Shown piece after piece: positions 1 through 9,027 of a stretch of 64,000 nt of DNA (its first letter is position 1; every line of letters starts with the position of its first letter). The stretch comes from an uncultured Bacteroides sp. (GTDB lineage Bacteria; Bacteroidota; Bacteroidia; Bacteroidales; Bacteroidaceae), in contig CALUOR010000017.1 of NCBI GenBank assembly GCA_944322285.1, positions 1-64,000 on the forward strand, read 5' to 3'. The position numbers and the translations under genes are program-made. The notes under the pieces are model-generated. The model saw only the letters and a program-made list of their open reading frames with translations, ran no database searches and was not told the DNA's origin.

Positions 1-200
1 ATATAATGAGATAATTAACTGAATTACAAACTTTTAAAACACGAATCAGAAGCAATTTTCAACTCCTGATTCGCATACTTTATACACGGGAATGTAGTGC
101 TTTGATAGGGGGTATTGCGTTCCCGTATATTAAAAGTATTACACTTCCGCTAATAGATAAACTTTGATAATAACACTGCGGAAAATATTGTTTATCAACA
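1..200. other. Intergenic region with three inverted repeats
   Basis: No gene is visible here. Three separate inverted repeats lie in a row: arms 42-49/66-73 (CGAATCAG), arms 86-92/120-126 (ACGGGAA) and arms 145-150/179-184 (TTCCGC). The third ends just before the -33 region of the promoter for the toxin-antitoxin pair, so it could be an operator for autoregulation. That role is inference. Confidence 0.4.
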
Positions 201-210
201 GATTTATTGC

Positions 211-218
211 TATCTTTG
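211..218 (+). promoter_or_regulatory. Bacteroides -7 promoter element for the toxin-antitoxin pair
   Basis: TATCTTTG matches TAnnTTTG, with a TTG-containing -33 region near 188-191 about 20 bp upstream. Transcription would begin near 225. This excludes the in-frame ATG at 207 and supports 243 as the antitoxin start. Confidence 0.7.
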
Positions 219-242
219 TGCTATACATATAAAAAAATAGCT

Positions 243-503
243 ATGACTACTGCGGAACTTACAGCGGAACATATTTTCCGCACCGAACTTTTTCATTTGG
301 GCAATGAGACCAAGCGGCGTCTGATAGAATTATTAGCTTCTTCGCTTACTTTTCCCAAAAAGCGAGAAGAAATGGCTAAGAATGCTTTACTGGAGCGAAT
401 TTGCGGAGCATGGGATGATGATGGGGTGACGGCTGAGGAAGAAATTGCATCTTTGCGTAAGGCACGTGTACAAGGTGTAACTCGTAAAATAGTTGACTTA
501 TGA
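243..503 (+). CDS. Antitoxin of a PIN-domain toxin-antitoxin pair
   Basis: An 86-residue protein that should bind and neutralise the PIN ribonuclease encoded next. Its TGA overlaps the toxin ATG (ATGA at 500-503), the translational coupling usual for type II toxin-antitoxin pairs. I recognise no classical DNA-binding fold by eye. The second half (WDDDG, then TAEEEIASLRKARV) is a charged amphipathic tail like those of small antitoxins that precede PIN genes in Bacteroidales. An in-frame ATG at 207 lies upstream of the predicted transcription start, so 243 is chosen. The function rests mainly on the neighbour. Confidence 0.8.
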   Translation: MTTAELTAEHIFRTELFHLGNETKRRLIELLASSLTFPKKREEMAKNALLERICGAWDDDGVTAEEEIASLRKARVQGVTRKIVDL

Positions 504-901
504 CACGTTATTTACTGGATACAAATATCTGCATATATTTGTTGAAGAACCGTTATGGAGTTGCGAAGCAGATTAAGCGAGTAGGTTACGATAACTGTCT
601 TATTTCGGACATCACACTGGCAGAATTATATTATGGGGCTGCTAAGAGTGGGCAAAAGGAAAAGAGAGTACAAGATGTATACCTTATTGAAGACTTGTTT
701 GAGATCGTGCCCATTCATGATACGTTGGAGACATTTGCCGACATAAAAGCTGAATTGAATAGCAAGGGCCTATTGATAGATGATTTTGATTTGCTGATAG
801 GCGCGGCTGCTGTTTCCAATGATTTGGTATTGGTGACAGAGAATGTGAAACATCTTTCCCGCATACCTGGTATACGGATAGAGAACTGGATAGTGCGTTG
901 A
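500..901 (+). CDS. vapC: VapC-like PIN-domain ribonuclease toxin
   Basis: A 133-residue protein of normal length for a single PIN domain. The acidic metal-binding residues of the family are visible: Asp7 in YLLDTNICIYLL, Glu42 in TLAELYYGA, and an Asp cluster near residues 94-97 in LIDDFDLLIGAAA. VapC proteins are Mg-dependent ribonucleases, many of which cut tRNA or rRNA; the substrate cannot be read from the sequence. It overlaps the antitoxin by four bases and ends before a strong hairpin shared with the convergent GH105 gene. The family assignment is firm, the target unknown. Confidence 0.9.
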   Translation: MTRYLLDTNICIYLLKNRYGVAKQIKRVGYDNCLISDITLAELYYGAAKSGQKEKRVQDVYLIEDLFEIVPIHDTLETFADIKAELNSKGLLIDDFDLLIGAAAVSNDLVLVTENVKHLSRIPGIRIENWIVR

Positions 902-918
902 GATCTGGACTCTGTAAT

Positions 919-960
919 AAACCCTGCTTCTGTCCTTGTCGTGTGACAGAAGCAGGGTTT
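919..960. terminator. Bidirectional hairpin between vapC and the GH105 gene
   Basis: Perfect 16-bp inverted repeat (arms 919-934 and 945-960, 10-nt loop). It lies between two convergent genes. T-runs are short on both sides, so it is a likely but not textbook intrinsic terminator. Confidence 0.75.
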
Positions 961-981
961 CGTTGTATAAGGGGAAAGGGG

Positions 982-2112
982 TTATTTCAACTTATACACT
1001 TCGCTTCCGGCCAGCAGGAAGCAGCCTACGCCGAAGTCCTCAAAGTCGGGCACTTTGTCGTAAGTGACGGGCTGGCTGTCTTTCGGCTCTTTGCCGGTGC
1101 CTTGCACGTAGCCTAAGAAGCCGTTGGGGTGTACACACTCTTTCACCATGGCGTTCCATGCCTTCAGCAATACGGGCAGATATTCATTTCTATCTAACAA
1201 GCCTTTGCGCACGCCCCATGCCATGCCGTAGACAAAGAGGGCGGTTCCTGTGGCTTCTTTGCCACCGAAGTTGGACTCGTCGTGCATGCTGACATTCCAG
1301 TAACCGTCCGTGCGTTGGCAGGCCTTGATGGCTTTGCTCATGGCGAGGAAGTCGTTCACGTAGTCGGCATGGTGCTTTTCGTCAGCGGGGATTTCATCCA
1401 ATACCCTTACGAGAGCGGCATAGACCCATCCGTTGCCACGGCTCCAATAGCAGTTCTTTCCGTTCGGTTCCTTGTAGGGAGGGTCGAAGTCGTGGTCTCT
1501 CCACCACAAGCCTTCCTTGGCGTTGTACATACCGTTCTCGCCGTGTGTGTTGCGGGTGTAGGCGTACATGTCCCACATTTTGTCGAAGTATTTCTGTTCG
1601 CCGGTCAGTTTGCCTAATTTAGCGAATACGGGCATCCCCATCTGAATGGCGTCTATCCACCACCAGTCGTTTACTTGCGGTGTATTGACCAGCATGTCGA
1701 TGTTGGCTTTGGCCTTGCGTATCTTTTCCGGGTCGGGGCAGATGTTATACAGATCGATGTACGTCTGGCTGGCGCAATAGTCATCCGCATTGCGGGTGGT
1801 GGTGCCGTTGCGGAAGCCCCATTCGTGGTACTCCGCCCAGTCTGTGGCATATTTGTAGTAGTCGTCACGCGGATAGATGGAGTAGAGTGCCATCAGTCCT
1901 TCGTAGTACACGCCGCGTGTCCAGATGTTGCTGGGGCGTACCACGTTCTTAACGTACGAAGGGGTGCGGTAGTCCTTGTACTTCTTCATGAAGTAGTCGT
2001 TGACCTTCACAATGGTTTTCAAGGTTTCTTTCTGGTCGGGCAGGTTTTGCGCCTGTGCAAATCCGAAGCAGAAACACGCAATGAGGAGCGATACGATTGT
2101 TTTCTTTCTCAT
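982..2112 (-). CDS. GH105 family unsaturated glycuronyl hydrolase, exported
   Basis: A 376-residue protein with an N-terminal signal peptide (TIVSLLIACFCFGFAQAQ). The rest is the alpha/alpha six-barrel of the YteR/RhiN family, with WGFRNGTTTRNADDYCASQTY carrying conserved acidic residues. Motifs such as YWSRGNGW and TGTALFVYGMAWG are also typical. GH105 enzymes remove the 4,5-unsaturated uronic acid that polysaccharide lyases leave on the non-reducing end of pectin and related oligosaccharides, without needing a metal. No lyase gene is nearby, so the natural substrate is unclear. It has its own promoter and is not cotranscribed with the GH97 gene upstream. Confidence 0.88.
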   Translation of the reverse strand: MRKKTIVSLLIACFCFGFAQAQNLPDQKETLKTIVKVNDYFMKKYKDYRTPSYVKNVVRPSNIWTRGVYYEGLMALYSIYPRDDYYKYATDWAEYHEWGFRNGTTTRNADDYCASQTYIDLYNICPDPEKIRKAKANIDMLVNTPQVNDWWWIDAIQMGMPVFAKLGKLTGEQKYFDKMWDMYAYTRNTHGENGMYNAKEGLWWRDHDFDPPYKEPNGKNCYWSRGNGWVYAALVRVLDEIPADEKHHADYVNDFLAMSKAIKACQRTDGYWNVSMHDESNFGGKEATGTALFVYGMAWGVRKGLLDRNEYLPVLLKAWNAMVKECVHPNGFLGYVQGTGKEPKDSQPVTYDKVPDFEDFGVGCFLLAGSEVYKLK

Positions 2113-2143
2113 GTTAAAAGATTTTTTGTTAATAAATATGTGG

Positions 2144-2151
2144 CAAAGATA
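2144..2151 (-). promoter_or_regulatory. -7 promoter element of the GH105 gene
   Basis: On the minus strand this reads TATCTTTG, 32 bp before the GH105 start codon. Confidence 0.65.
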
Positions 2152-2199
2152 GGGGGTTGCACGTTATTAAACAATGGAATATTGTACATTTAGCAGGTC

Positions 2200-4134
2200 T
2201 TAATGTGCGGAAGCTTTTCTTATGCGCAAACATGCGCCTCCTCCCGGCGCCAGTTTTACTGATAATGTGTCACCAGATTTCACCTCGCGTGTTTCAACCT
2301 GATAAGACTCCCGATTTGTCAGATAGTGGGCATTATCCCCGTCCAACATCAATTGCACCGTATAAATACCCTCAGGCAGAAAAGACAGAGGGATGGACAA
2401 TGTCCGCGATTCTTCATTGGTGGCGGCAGCTATCAGATAATCCTTATCCGTCTCGCGCATCATGACAATGTGAGCTCCTATCTCGCCCATCAGTGTCCGG
2501 CTTTTTTTCCAAGGCATTTGTTGAGCGGACAGGAAAGATAATAGCTCAGGATATTTGTGATACATCTCGGGAATATCCGGCAGGATAGTGACGCCGGAGA
2601 AGGTAATCAGCGTGCGGGCAGCTTCTGATACGACCGTAGAAGGAACCGGCTTATTTTCATCTACCCGAGTCGTAGGTCCTTGGCGCAAATCAAACATGCC
2701 GTTGTTCATATCCAGCGGACCGGCCAACATATTTACAAAGACTGAAGTGACAAAAGTCTTTGGTTCAAACACGCGATGTGCGTCTAATTGAGCCTGACAA
2801 TATTCACGGGTCACAGCATTGGGCCAAGTACGCATTTGTCCATAAGGATGTACAGGGCCATCGTGGAAGTCAATCAAAAGCTTGTTTTCAGCGCAAAGAC
2901 GGGTGATTAATTGTGTCCTTGCGTTTTTTTCCTCAGGCGTTCCGTTCATGAAACCATACTTTACACCGGCCGCACCCCACTCGCCATATTGTTTCAAAGT
3001 TTCTTCTATCGGGAATTGTCTGCCTCCAACATCGTTCAGATACAGCCAGATGCCGATGCCTTTTTCCTTTCCATAGGCCAAAATGCGCTTCACGTCATTC
3101 ACTTTTCCACCTGACAGAGGGTCTGACTTGCTGTCAAATTCTGGTCCATACCAATTGGCGTCCAACACCAAATACTTAAATCCCTGCTCAGCGGCAAAGT
3201 CCACCATACGCACCCACGAAGGATAGGTCATGGTGTAGGTAAAACCATCGTTTGTAATAGCACCATTAATGCGCCAATCCCATACGGCTATCCCCGGCTT
3301 TACCCAGGAAAAATCGCCCGCAGGCTCCGGATTCAATAATTCTATCAAATGAGAATCTACCATCTCGCCAGGTGTATGCCCATGCAAAATGACACGCCAG
3401 GCCGACAGATAACCGGGTTCTAACCGGGCGGGCTTGGAAGCTACTTTAAAAGAGGTCTCTCCCTTTAAAGATGATAATACCAAAGGCTCACCGGTACGCA
3501 AGTCTGCCTCATGAAGTGCCATAAACTGATGCTCATTGACTTGAATGGTCATGACCGGCTGACGCTCACCTTCCACTTCGCTCAATCGGTCCGGTCCCAA
3601 ATTGTGCAACTCTCCATTGTAAAACCAGGCCGTATAATCACCTGCAAAATTATATTGTGTATATTCCTCGCACAGGTCTTCTCTTTGTTTGGCCGACTCC
3701 GGGACAATGTACCGCAAAGCGACTCCATCCTCATACGCACGGAATACGACTTGTATTTGGTCTACACCCACTTTTCCTTTAGGAGCCTGAAAAGATAGAA
3801 TCAGTTCATTATATCGGTCTTTCACCTCCGCTCGCTTTCCCCAAAGTGGTTTCCATACTCCATTATGGCTGGAAGCGGAAGCTGTTACTTGCCAATCGGC
3901 ACCGGGAATGGCATCTTGCAACATTCCCCCAAAGCCTATCCTGGAAGCGGAAATCAATTCTTCGTCTTTATCGGTCAATGAATACACATACAATCCGACA
4001 GAATCCTTCTCCACCGACAAGGCCAATTCTCCATCTGGAGAAAATAGTTGGAATTTGGTTGTTGACGAATTGCACGAACAAAATACGATGGCCAGGCAGG
4101 CCATAAGTGAGAAATAGAAACTCTGTTTTTTCAT
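2200..4134 (-). CDS. GH97 family glycoside hydrolase, lipoprotein
   Basis: About 644 residues, with a lipoprotein signal (LMACLAIVFCSC) that suggests periplasmic or outer-membrane anchoring. The three-part GH97 layout is visible: an N-terminal beta-sandwich (DGELALSVEKDSVGLYVYSL), a central (beta/alpha)8 barrel from about residue 280 (KYLVLDANWYG, GIGIWLYLND, LLIDFHDGPVHPYGQMRTWP, AVTREYC) and a C-terminal beta domain. GH97 includes alpha-glucosidases such as SusB and alpha-galactosidases, with Ca-dependent chemistry. Barrel strand AAGVKYGFM has Gly where retaining members usually show Asp in a VDF/VDY motif, which favours the inverting type. An in-frame ATG three codons upstream (4143) is equally possible. 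Confidence 0.88.
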   Translation of the reverse strand: MKKQSFYFSLMACLAIVFCSCNSSTTKFQLFSPDGELALSVEKDSVGLYVYSLTDKDEELISASRIGFGGMLQDAIPGADWQVTASASSHNGVWKPLWGKRAEVKDRYNELILSFQAPKGKVGVDQIQVVFRAYEDGVALRYIVPESAKQREDLCEEYTQYNFAGDYTAWFYNGELHNLGPDRLSEVEGERQPVMTIQVNEHQFMALHEADLRTGEPLVLSSLKGETSFKVASKPARLEPGYLSAWRVILHGHTPGEMVDSHLIELLNPEPAGDFSWVKPGIAVWDWRINGAITNDGFTYTMTYPSWVRMVDFAAEQGFKYLVLDANWYGPEFDSKSDPLSGGKVNDVKRILAYGKEKGIGIWLYLNDVGGRQFPIEETLKQYGEWGAAGVKYGFMNGTPEEKNARTQLITRLCAENKLLIDFHDGPVHPYGQMRTWPNAVTREYCQAQLDAHRVFEPKTFVTSVFVNMLAGPLDMNNGMFDLRQGPTTRVDENKPVPSTVVSEAARTLITFSGVTILPDIPEMYHKYPELLSFLSAQQMPWKKSRTLMGEIGAHIVMMRETDKDYLIAAATNEESRTLSIPLSFLPEGIYTVQLMLDGDNAHYLTNRESYQVETREVKSGDTLSVKLAPGGGACLRIRKASAH

Positions 4135-4182
4135 GGTGATCATTTTGCTTATTTATAATAATGTATATTTCCCTTTTCGAGA

Positions 4183-4190
4183 CAAAGATA
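4183..4190 (-). promoter_or_regulatory. -7 promoter element of the GH97 gene
   Basis: Minus-strand TATCTTTG about 49 bp before the chosen start. Confidence 0.65.
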
Positions 4191-4296
4191 GACAATCTAT
4201 AATATAATTACAATACTGGTGGATAAAAATCAGGGGAGGCAGTTTCCCGCTTCCCCTTTGTTTTGTACGGCATGAATTAGCCCGGGACACGCCTCT

Positions 4297-4638
4297 TTAT
4301 TCGTCCTCTCCCAGCGAGTCGGTGTATTCCATCTCGCCTTGAACGACAAACAAAAGGTCTTCGGGGTCGTAATCGCCGACCTCGTCTTTGTGAGCTTCTT
4401 TGCGAATATAGTCCACTATCTTCTCTAAGTCAATGTCAATATAACCTTCATCGTCCGGCTGCGCATCAAGAATGCCGCTTTCCGTATAATACTCATCTAT
4501 TAAGTCAAGAAAGTAATAAAGTTCATCGTCCGAGAATTTTTCCTTTACTTCTTGTGGTAGATAATTCTTGATGAACGCGATTGTCTTCTCGTCATCAAGG
4601 TCTTCCTTTAAGAAATCGTCTTCCAGTCCCATAAGCAT
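4297..4638 (-). CDS. Conserved acidic protein of unknown function, next to trxA
   Basis: A 113-residue soluble protein, very rich in Asp and Glu (DDELYYFLDLIDEYYTES, PDDEGYIDIDLEKIVDYI), with no signal peptide, membrane segment or cysteine. I do not recognise a named family with confidence. It starts 12 bp after the trxA stop and is almost certainly cotranscribed with it, so a link to thioredoxin or redox balance is possible but only positional. ATG at 4632 is an alternative start two codons in. Confidence 0.75.
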   Translation of the reverse strand: MLMGLEDDFLKEDLDDEKTIAFIKNYLPQEVKEKFSDDELYYFLDLIDEYYTESGILDAQPDDEGYIDIDLEKIVDYIRKEAHKDEVGDYDPEDLLFVVQGEMEYTDSLGEDE

Positions 4639-4650
4639 AGTTTTTTGAGG

Positions 4651-4965
4651 TTACAGCAAGGCTTCAATCTTTTGCACATACGTAGGCTTGGGTACTGCGC
4701 CAACCTGCTTGTCCACCTGTCTGCCATCTTTAAAAAACAACACGGTAGGGATATTACGAATGCCGTATTCTGTGGCTACGTCCGGATTTTCGTCCACATC
4801 ACATTTCCCTATCGTGACTTTACCTTCATACTCAGCCGCCAACTCATCGATAATGGGACTTACCATTTTGCAAGGTCCGCACCATGGTGCCCAAAAATCA
4901 ATCACTACAGGCTTTCCGCTTTTCACTAATTCCTGATAATTGCTTTCCGTAATTTGTAATGCCAT
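4651..4965 (-). CDS. trxA: Thioredoxin
   Basis: A 104-residue cytoplasmic thioredoxin of standard length. The active site WCGPCK is at residues 28-33 inside VIDFWAPWCGPCK, and the cis-proline loop is in IRNIPTVLFFKDG. It reduces disulfides in ribonucleotide reductase, peroxidases and other targets using electrons from thioredoxin reductase. It is first in a two-gene operon with the acidic protein downstream and has its own promoter. Confidence 0.96.
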   Translation of the reverse strand: MALQITESNYQELVKSGKPVVIDFWAPWCGPCKMVSPIIDELAAEYEGKVTIGKCDVDENPDVATEYGIRNIPTVLFFKDGRQVDKQVGAVPKPTYVQKIEALL

Positions 4966-5040
4966 CTTTTCTATATGTTTTAAGTTATTGGATAATACGT
5001 CTTTTCTAAGGTTGAGCCATGTTTCACGGTTTCGCGGTTA

Positions 5041-5048
5041 CAAAGATA
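5041..5048 (-). promoter_or_regulatory. -7 promoter element of trxA
   Basis: Minus-strand TATCTTTG, about 75 bp before the trxA start and 2 bp beyond the dnaE stop, so trxA is transcribed independently of dnaE. Confidence 0.65.
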
Positions 5049-5049
5049 A

Positions 5050-8000
5050 TCAATTTATTCGGAAATCAAGTTCCGGCCGGTCTTTTATGTACGAAATCAA
5101 TTCACGTCTTACTGAGAGCTTGACGGGGCGTGATACCAAGTCGAGCGATTGTTTACTTTCAGGATCGGTTACCTTAAAATACAATTCTGTATTCCCGGGT
5201 GAATCTTTTGTCAGCTGGGCCAATTCTGTTATCAGCGTTGAGTTAAGGAACGTCAAAGGTATTAAAATCGTAATCTTTTTAATTAACTCCTCTTTCACAT
5301 CGGGCAACAATTGTATGGAGGTGATTTTCAGCTCCAATTCATCTTGTTTCCATTGCTTAGGTTGGCAGCGCGCGGTGAGGTAGAGGAAAGTGCGTTCATT
5401 CAAGAAACTTTGGTAAGTGGTCCAGTCCTTGCCGAAGAAGGGAAATTCGTATGCACCGCTATAATCTTCTATTTTGGCTATGCCATAGGGATTTCCGTTC
5501 TTGCTAATGCCACGGCGCACGGTGGTTACAATACCTCCCATAGTGATTTCGCGTCCCACCAAGGCTTCCTTGTTTTCCAGCTCAGTCATGCGTGTATTGC
5601 ATACATGCTCCAACACCACGGCATACTCGTCCAGCGGATGTGCGGATAAGTAGATGCCTACCAACTCACGCTCTTGATTCAGCCGCTCCAAGTCGCTCCA
5701 GCGTTCGGCATTCGGAATTTCGGGCGTAGCTACTTCTACCATATTTTCCCCACCGAACAAGGAGTTGGCCGCCAAAGCTTTATCTGCCTGATAACGGCTT
5801 CCGTAGCGTACGAGCGAATCTAAGAATTGCTCGCCTTTTGAATTCTCGGCAAAATATTGCTCACGGGTAAGCTCGGTAAAGTTATCGAATCCGCCGGCCA
5901 AAGCCAAACATTCGATATTCTTCTTGTTGCAAGCGTTCAAATTGACACGCTGTACAAAATCGAAAATGTTTTTGTAGGGACCGTTCTTCTCACGTTCGCT
6001 CATAATGCTTTGCACGGCACTATCGCCTACACCTTTTATGGCCGCCAATCCGAAGCGGATGTTTCCTTTGGCATTGACGGTGAACTTCCGGTTACTTTCG
6101 TTCACATCCGGTCCCAACACTTTAATACCCATTGATTTGCATTCGTCCATTAACTTGGTGATGGAAGTAATATCTGACAAACTTCGACTCATGACTGCGG
6201 CCATGTATTCTGCCGGATAGTTCGCCTTCAGATAAGCAGTTTGGTAGGCCACCCACGAATAGCACGTGGCATGTGACTTATTGAACGCATAGGAAGCAAA
6301 CTTTTCCCAGTCTGCCCAAATCTTTTCCAACACTTTCGGATCGTGCCCGTTCTTTTGTCCACCGGCAATGAACTTAGGCTTCATGTGATCCAGCTTATCA
6401 CGCAGTTTTTTACCCATTGCCTTACGCAAAGCATCGGATTCGCCACGCGTAAAGTTAGCCAGCAAGCGGGACAGAAGCATCACTTGCTCTTGATAAACTG
6501 TAATGCCATATGTGTCTTTCAGGTATTTCTCCATGATGGGGATGTCGTATTCAATAGGTTTGCGCCCCCATTTACGGTCAATGAAGTCTGGTATATAATC
6601 CATGGGCCCCGGTCGATACAAGGCGTTCATGGCTATCAAATCCTCGAATGTGCTAGGTTGCAATTCACGCAAATATTTCTGCATGCCGGCCGATTCAAAC
6701 TGGAACGTACCGATGGTGCGGCCTTCACAATAGAGTTTGTAAGTGGCAGGGTCATTAATAGAGATTTTGTCTATATCCATCCGAATGCCTCGGTGCAAGC
6801 GCACATTTTCTACCGCTTCTTTAATGATGGACAACGTTTTCAAACCCAAAAAGTCCATCTTTATCAATCCGGTGTCTTCGATGACCGAACCTTCATACTG
6901 AGTTACAAGCAGTTTCTCGCCTGTATCCTTGTCATCCGCCGTACTTACCGGCACCCAGTCGGTAATGTCGTCTCGGCAAATAATTGTGCCACAAGCATGT
7001 ACGCCCGTACCTCGGACATTGCCTTCCAGCATCTTGGCATACTTTATGGTTTCCCTTATCAAAGGATCGGGCGAAGCCTCGGCGGCTTGCAACTCGGGCA
7101 CGTAGGCAATGGCATTAGGCAGATTCAACTTTTTGTCGGGTATCTTGTCCGGCACCAGCTTACATAGACGGTCGGATTCGGACAGGGGAAGCTTCTCCAC
7201 ACGTGCCACATCCTTGATAGCCATTTTTGTGGCCATCGTGCCATATGTAATGATGTGCGCCACTTTTTCCTGCCCGTATTTTTCTGTTACCCAACGAAGT
7301 ACTTCGCCTCGGCCATCATCGTCAAAGTCTACATCAATATCAGGCAAAGAGATACGGTCAGGATTTAGGAAGCGTTCGAACAGCAGGTCGTACTGAATAG
7401 GATCTATTTTTGTAATGCCTAAGCAATAGGCTACCGCCGAACCGGCCGCCGAGCCACGTCCGGGTCCCACGGATACGCCTAGTTTTGTGCGGGCCGCATT
7501 GATAAAATCCTGCACGATGAGAAAATATCCCGGGAAACCCATGGTCTTCATGATGTATAGCTCGAACGTCAGGCGTTCTTTCACCTCCTCGCTCAACGGG
7601 TCGCCGTATAGACGTTTGGCACCATCAAAAGCCAGTTTGGCCAGATAATCGGCCTCCAATTTGATACGATACAGTTTTTCGTATCCCCCTAGACGTTTGA
7701 TTTTGGCCTTGGCGGCTTCTTCGTCCAACACCACTTCTCCATTTTCATTACGGGTAAACTCGTTGAAAAGATCTTCCTCGGTATATTTCCGGCGATATTC
7801 TTCCTCCGTACCAAAATCTTCCGGGATAGCAAAAGTGGGCATGATGGGAGCGTGGTCAATGGAATAATACTCTACTTTGTCGAGAATCTCCAGTGTATTA
7901 GACAAGGCTTCTGGCACATCGGCAAACAATTCGTTCATTTCAGCCTTAGTCTTCATCCACTCCTGCTTGGTGTAAAGCATACGGGTGGGGTCGTCCAAGT

Positions 8001-8847
8001 CTTTCCCTGTGCTCAGGCAGATGAGGCGGTCGTGGGCTTCGGCATTGTCTTCGTCCACAAAATGTACATCGTTGGTGCAAATGACCTTAATGTTATACTT
8101 TTGGGCATACTCCAGCAATTTGGCGTTCACTTTCTGTTGCAAAGGGTAAGCCTCGTGGTTTGCACGCGGAACGGTCGCTTTATGGCGTTGCAACTCTAAG
8201 TAATAATCCTCACCAAACATTTCCTTATACCAGCGGATGGCTTCTTCGGCTTCCTCGTATTGGTCGGCCACGATTTTCTTTGGGACTTCTCCGCCGAGAC
8301 ACGCCGAGCAAATGATGAGGCCTTCGCGATACTTTTCCAATTCATTGCGATCTGTACGTGGGCGCATATAGTAACCCTTGGTCCATGCGCGCGAAACCAG
8401 CTTAATTAAATTATGATAGCCTTTCTCATTTTTGGCCAATACGATGAGGTGCCATCCGCCTTGGTCCGGCTTGCCTTCGCGCTTATCCATGGTTCGGTGG
8501 GCCACGTACATTTCGCAGCCTATAATGGGTTTGAATAGCTTGTTCTTGGCTTCTTCCATCTTCATCCGACAGGCTTCAAGCTCCACCTCTTTGTCCTCAC
8601 AAGCTATTTCGCCGCTCTCAATGCCGGCCATGCGTTTCTTCAGGTCTTTCATCTCGCCCTGAGGGCCGCTATTCTTCTTGTTGACATAGTTGGTGAATTC
8701 CTTGATGCCGAACATGTTTCCATGGTCGGTCACTGCAATGCCTTTCATACCGTCCTTCATGGCTTTATCCACCAGCCGGCTGATGCTGGCCTGCCCGTCG
8801 AGCAAAGAATATTGGGTATGTACGTGCAAATGAATAAAATCCTGCAT
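5050..8847 (-). CDS. dnaE: DNA polymerase III alpha subunit
   Basis: A 1265-residue replicative polymerase. The N-terminal PHP domain starts at once (FIHLHVHTQYSLLDG). The polymerase palm carries GPGRGSAAGS and the aspartate run PDIDVDFDDDGR near residue 505. The fingers, a helix-hairpin-helix element (AAIKGVGDSAV, about residue 932) and an OB-fold (about 1095-1145, VGREITMGGIVTTVRRG) follow. It lacks the exonuclease insertion of PolC, so this is the DnaE type. The slightly long PHP region (a basic and acidic insert around residues 60-95) is seen in Bacteroidetes homologues as far as I recall. Convergence or overlap with trxA is absent; both run on the minus strand. Confidence 0.97.
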   Translation of the reverse strand: MQDFIHLHVHTQYSLLDGQASISRLVDKAMKDGMKGIAVTDHGNMFGIKEFTNYVNKKNSGPQGEMKDLKKRMAGIESGEIACEDKEVELEACRMKMEEAKNKLFKPIIGCEMYVAHRTMDKREGKPDQGGWHLIVLAKNEKGYHNLIKLVSRAWTKGYYMRPRTDRNELEKYREGLIICSACLGGEVPKKIVADQYEEAEEAIRWYKEMFGEDYYLELQRHKATVPRANHEAYPLQQKVNAKLLEYAQKYNIKVICTNDVHFVDEDNAEAHDRLICLSTGKDLDDPTRMLYTKQEWMKTKAEMNELFADVPEALSNTLEILDKVEYYSIDHAPIMPTFAIPEDFGTEEEYRRKYTEEDLFNEFTRNENGEVVLDEEAAKAKIKRLGGYEKLYRIKLEADYLAKLAFDGAKRLYGDPLSEEVKERLTFELYIMKTMGFPGYFLIVQDFINAARTKLGVSVGPGRGSAAGSAVAYCLGITKIDPIQYDLLFERFLNPDRISLPDIDVDFDDDGRGEVLRWVTEKYGQEKVAHIITYGTMATKMAIKDVARVEKLPLSESDRLCKLVPDKIPDKKLNLPNAIAYVPELQAAEASPDPLIRETIKYAKMLEGNVRGTGVHACGTIICRDDITDWVPVSTADDKDTGEKLLVTQYEGSVIEDTGLIKMDFLGLKTLSIIKEAVENVRLHRGIRMDIDKISINDPATYKLYCEGRTIGTFQFESAGMQKYLRELQPSTFEDLIAMNALYRPGPMDYIPDFIDRKWGRKPIEYDIPIMEKYLKDTYGITVYQEQVMLLSRLLANFTRGESDALRKAMGKKLRDKLDHMKPKFIAGGQKNGHDPKVLEKIWADWEKFASYAFNKSHATCYSWVAYQTAYLKANYPAEYMAAVMSRSLSDITSITKLMDECKSMGIKVLGPDVNESNRKFTVNAKGNIRFGLAAIKGVGDSAVQSIMSEREKNGPYKNIFDFVQRVNLNACNKKNIECLALAGGFDNFTELTREQYFAENSKGEQFLDSLVRYGSRYQADKALAANSLFGGENMVEVATPEIPNAERWSDLERLNQERELVGIYLSAHPLDEYAVVLEHVCNTRMTELENKEALVGREITMGGIVTTVRRGISKNGNPYGIAKIEDYSGAYEFPFFGKDWTTYQSFLNERTFLYLTARCQPKQWKQDELELKITSIQLLPDVKEELIKKITILIPLTFLNSTLITELAQLTKDSPGNTELYFKVTDPESKQSLDLVSRPVKLSVRRELISYIKDRPELDFRIN

Positions 8848-8879
8848 ATGCTGTATTTCTTCTTTTTATTTTTGGTGCA

Positions 8880-8887
8880 TAAAGGTA
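8880..8887 (-). promoter_or_regulatory. -7-like promoter element of dnaE
   Basis: Minus-strand TACCTTTA, one base off TAnnTTTG, about 32 bp before the dnaE start codon. Confidence 0.5.
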
Positions 8888-8980
8888 CAATCTCTCGAGA
8901 TTATGGCAAAGATATTCTCTAAAAAATTATCAGAAAGCGTAATTCTTGGAGAAATCTTTGTTATATTTTTAAAATAACTC

Positions 8981-8988
8981 TATTTTTG
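8981..8988 (+). promoter_or_regulatory. Promoter of the psd-pssA operon
   Basis: TATTTTTG with a perfect TTTG -33 box at 8957-8960 and a 20-bp spacer. It places the transcript start after 8990 and so rules out the in-frame ATG at 8986 as the psd start. Confidence 0.75.
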
Positions 8989-9027
8989 CAGATGGTTTCA
9001 ATACTATATAGAAGCAAACGACTACAG

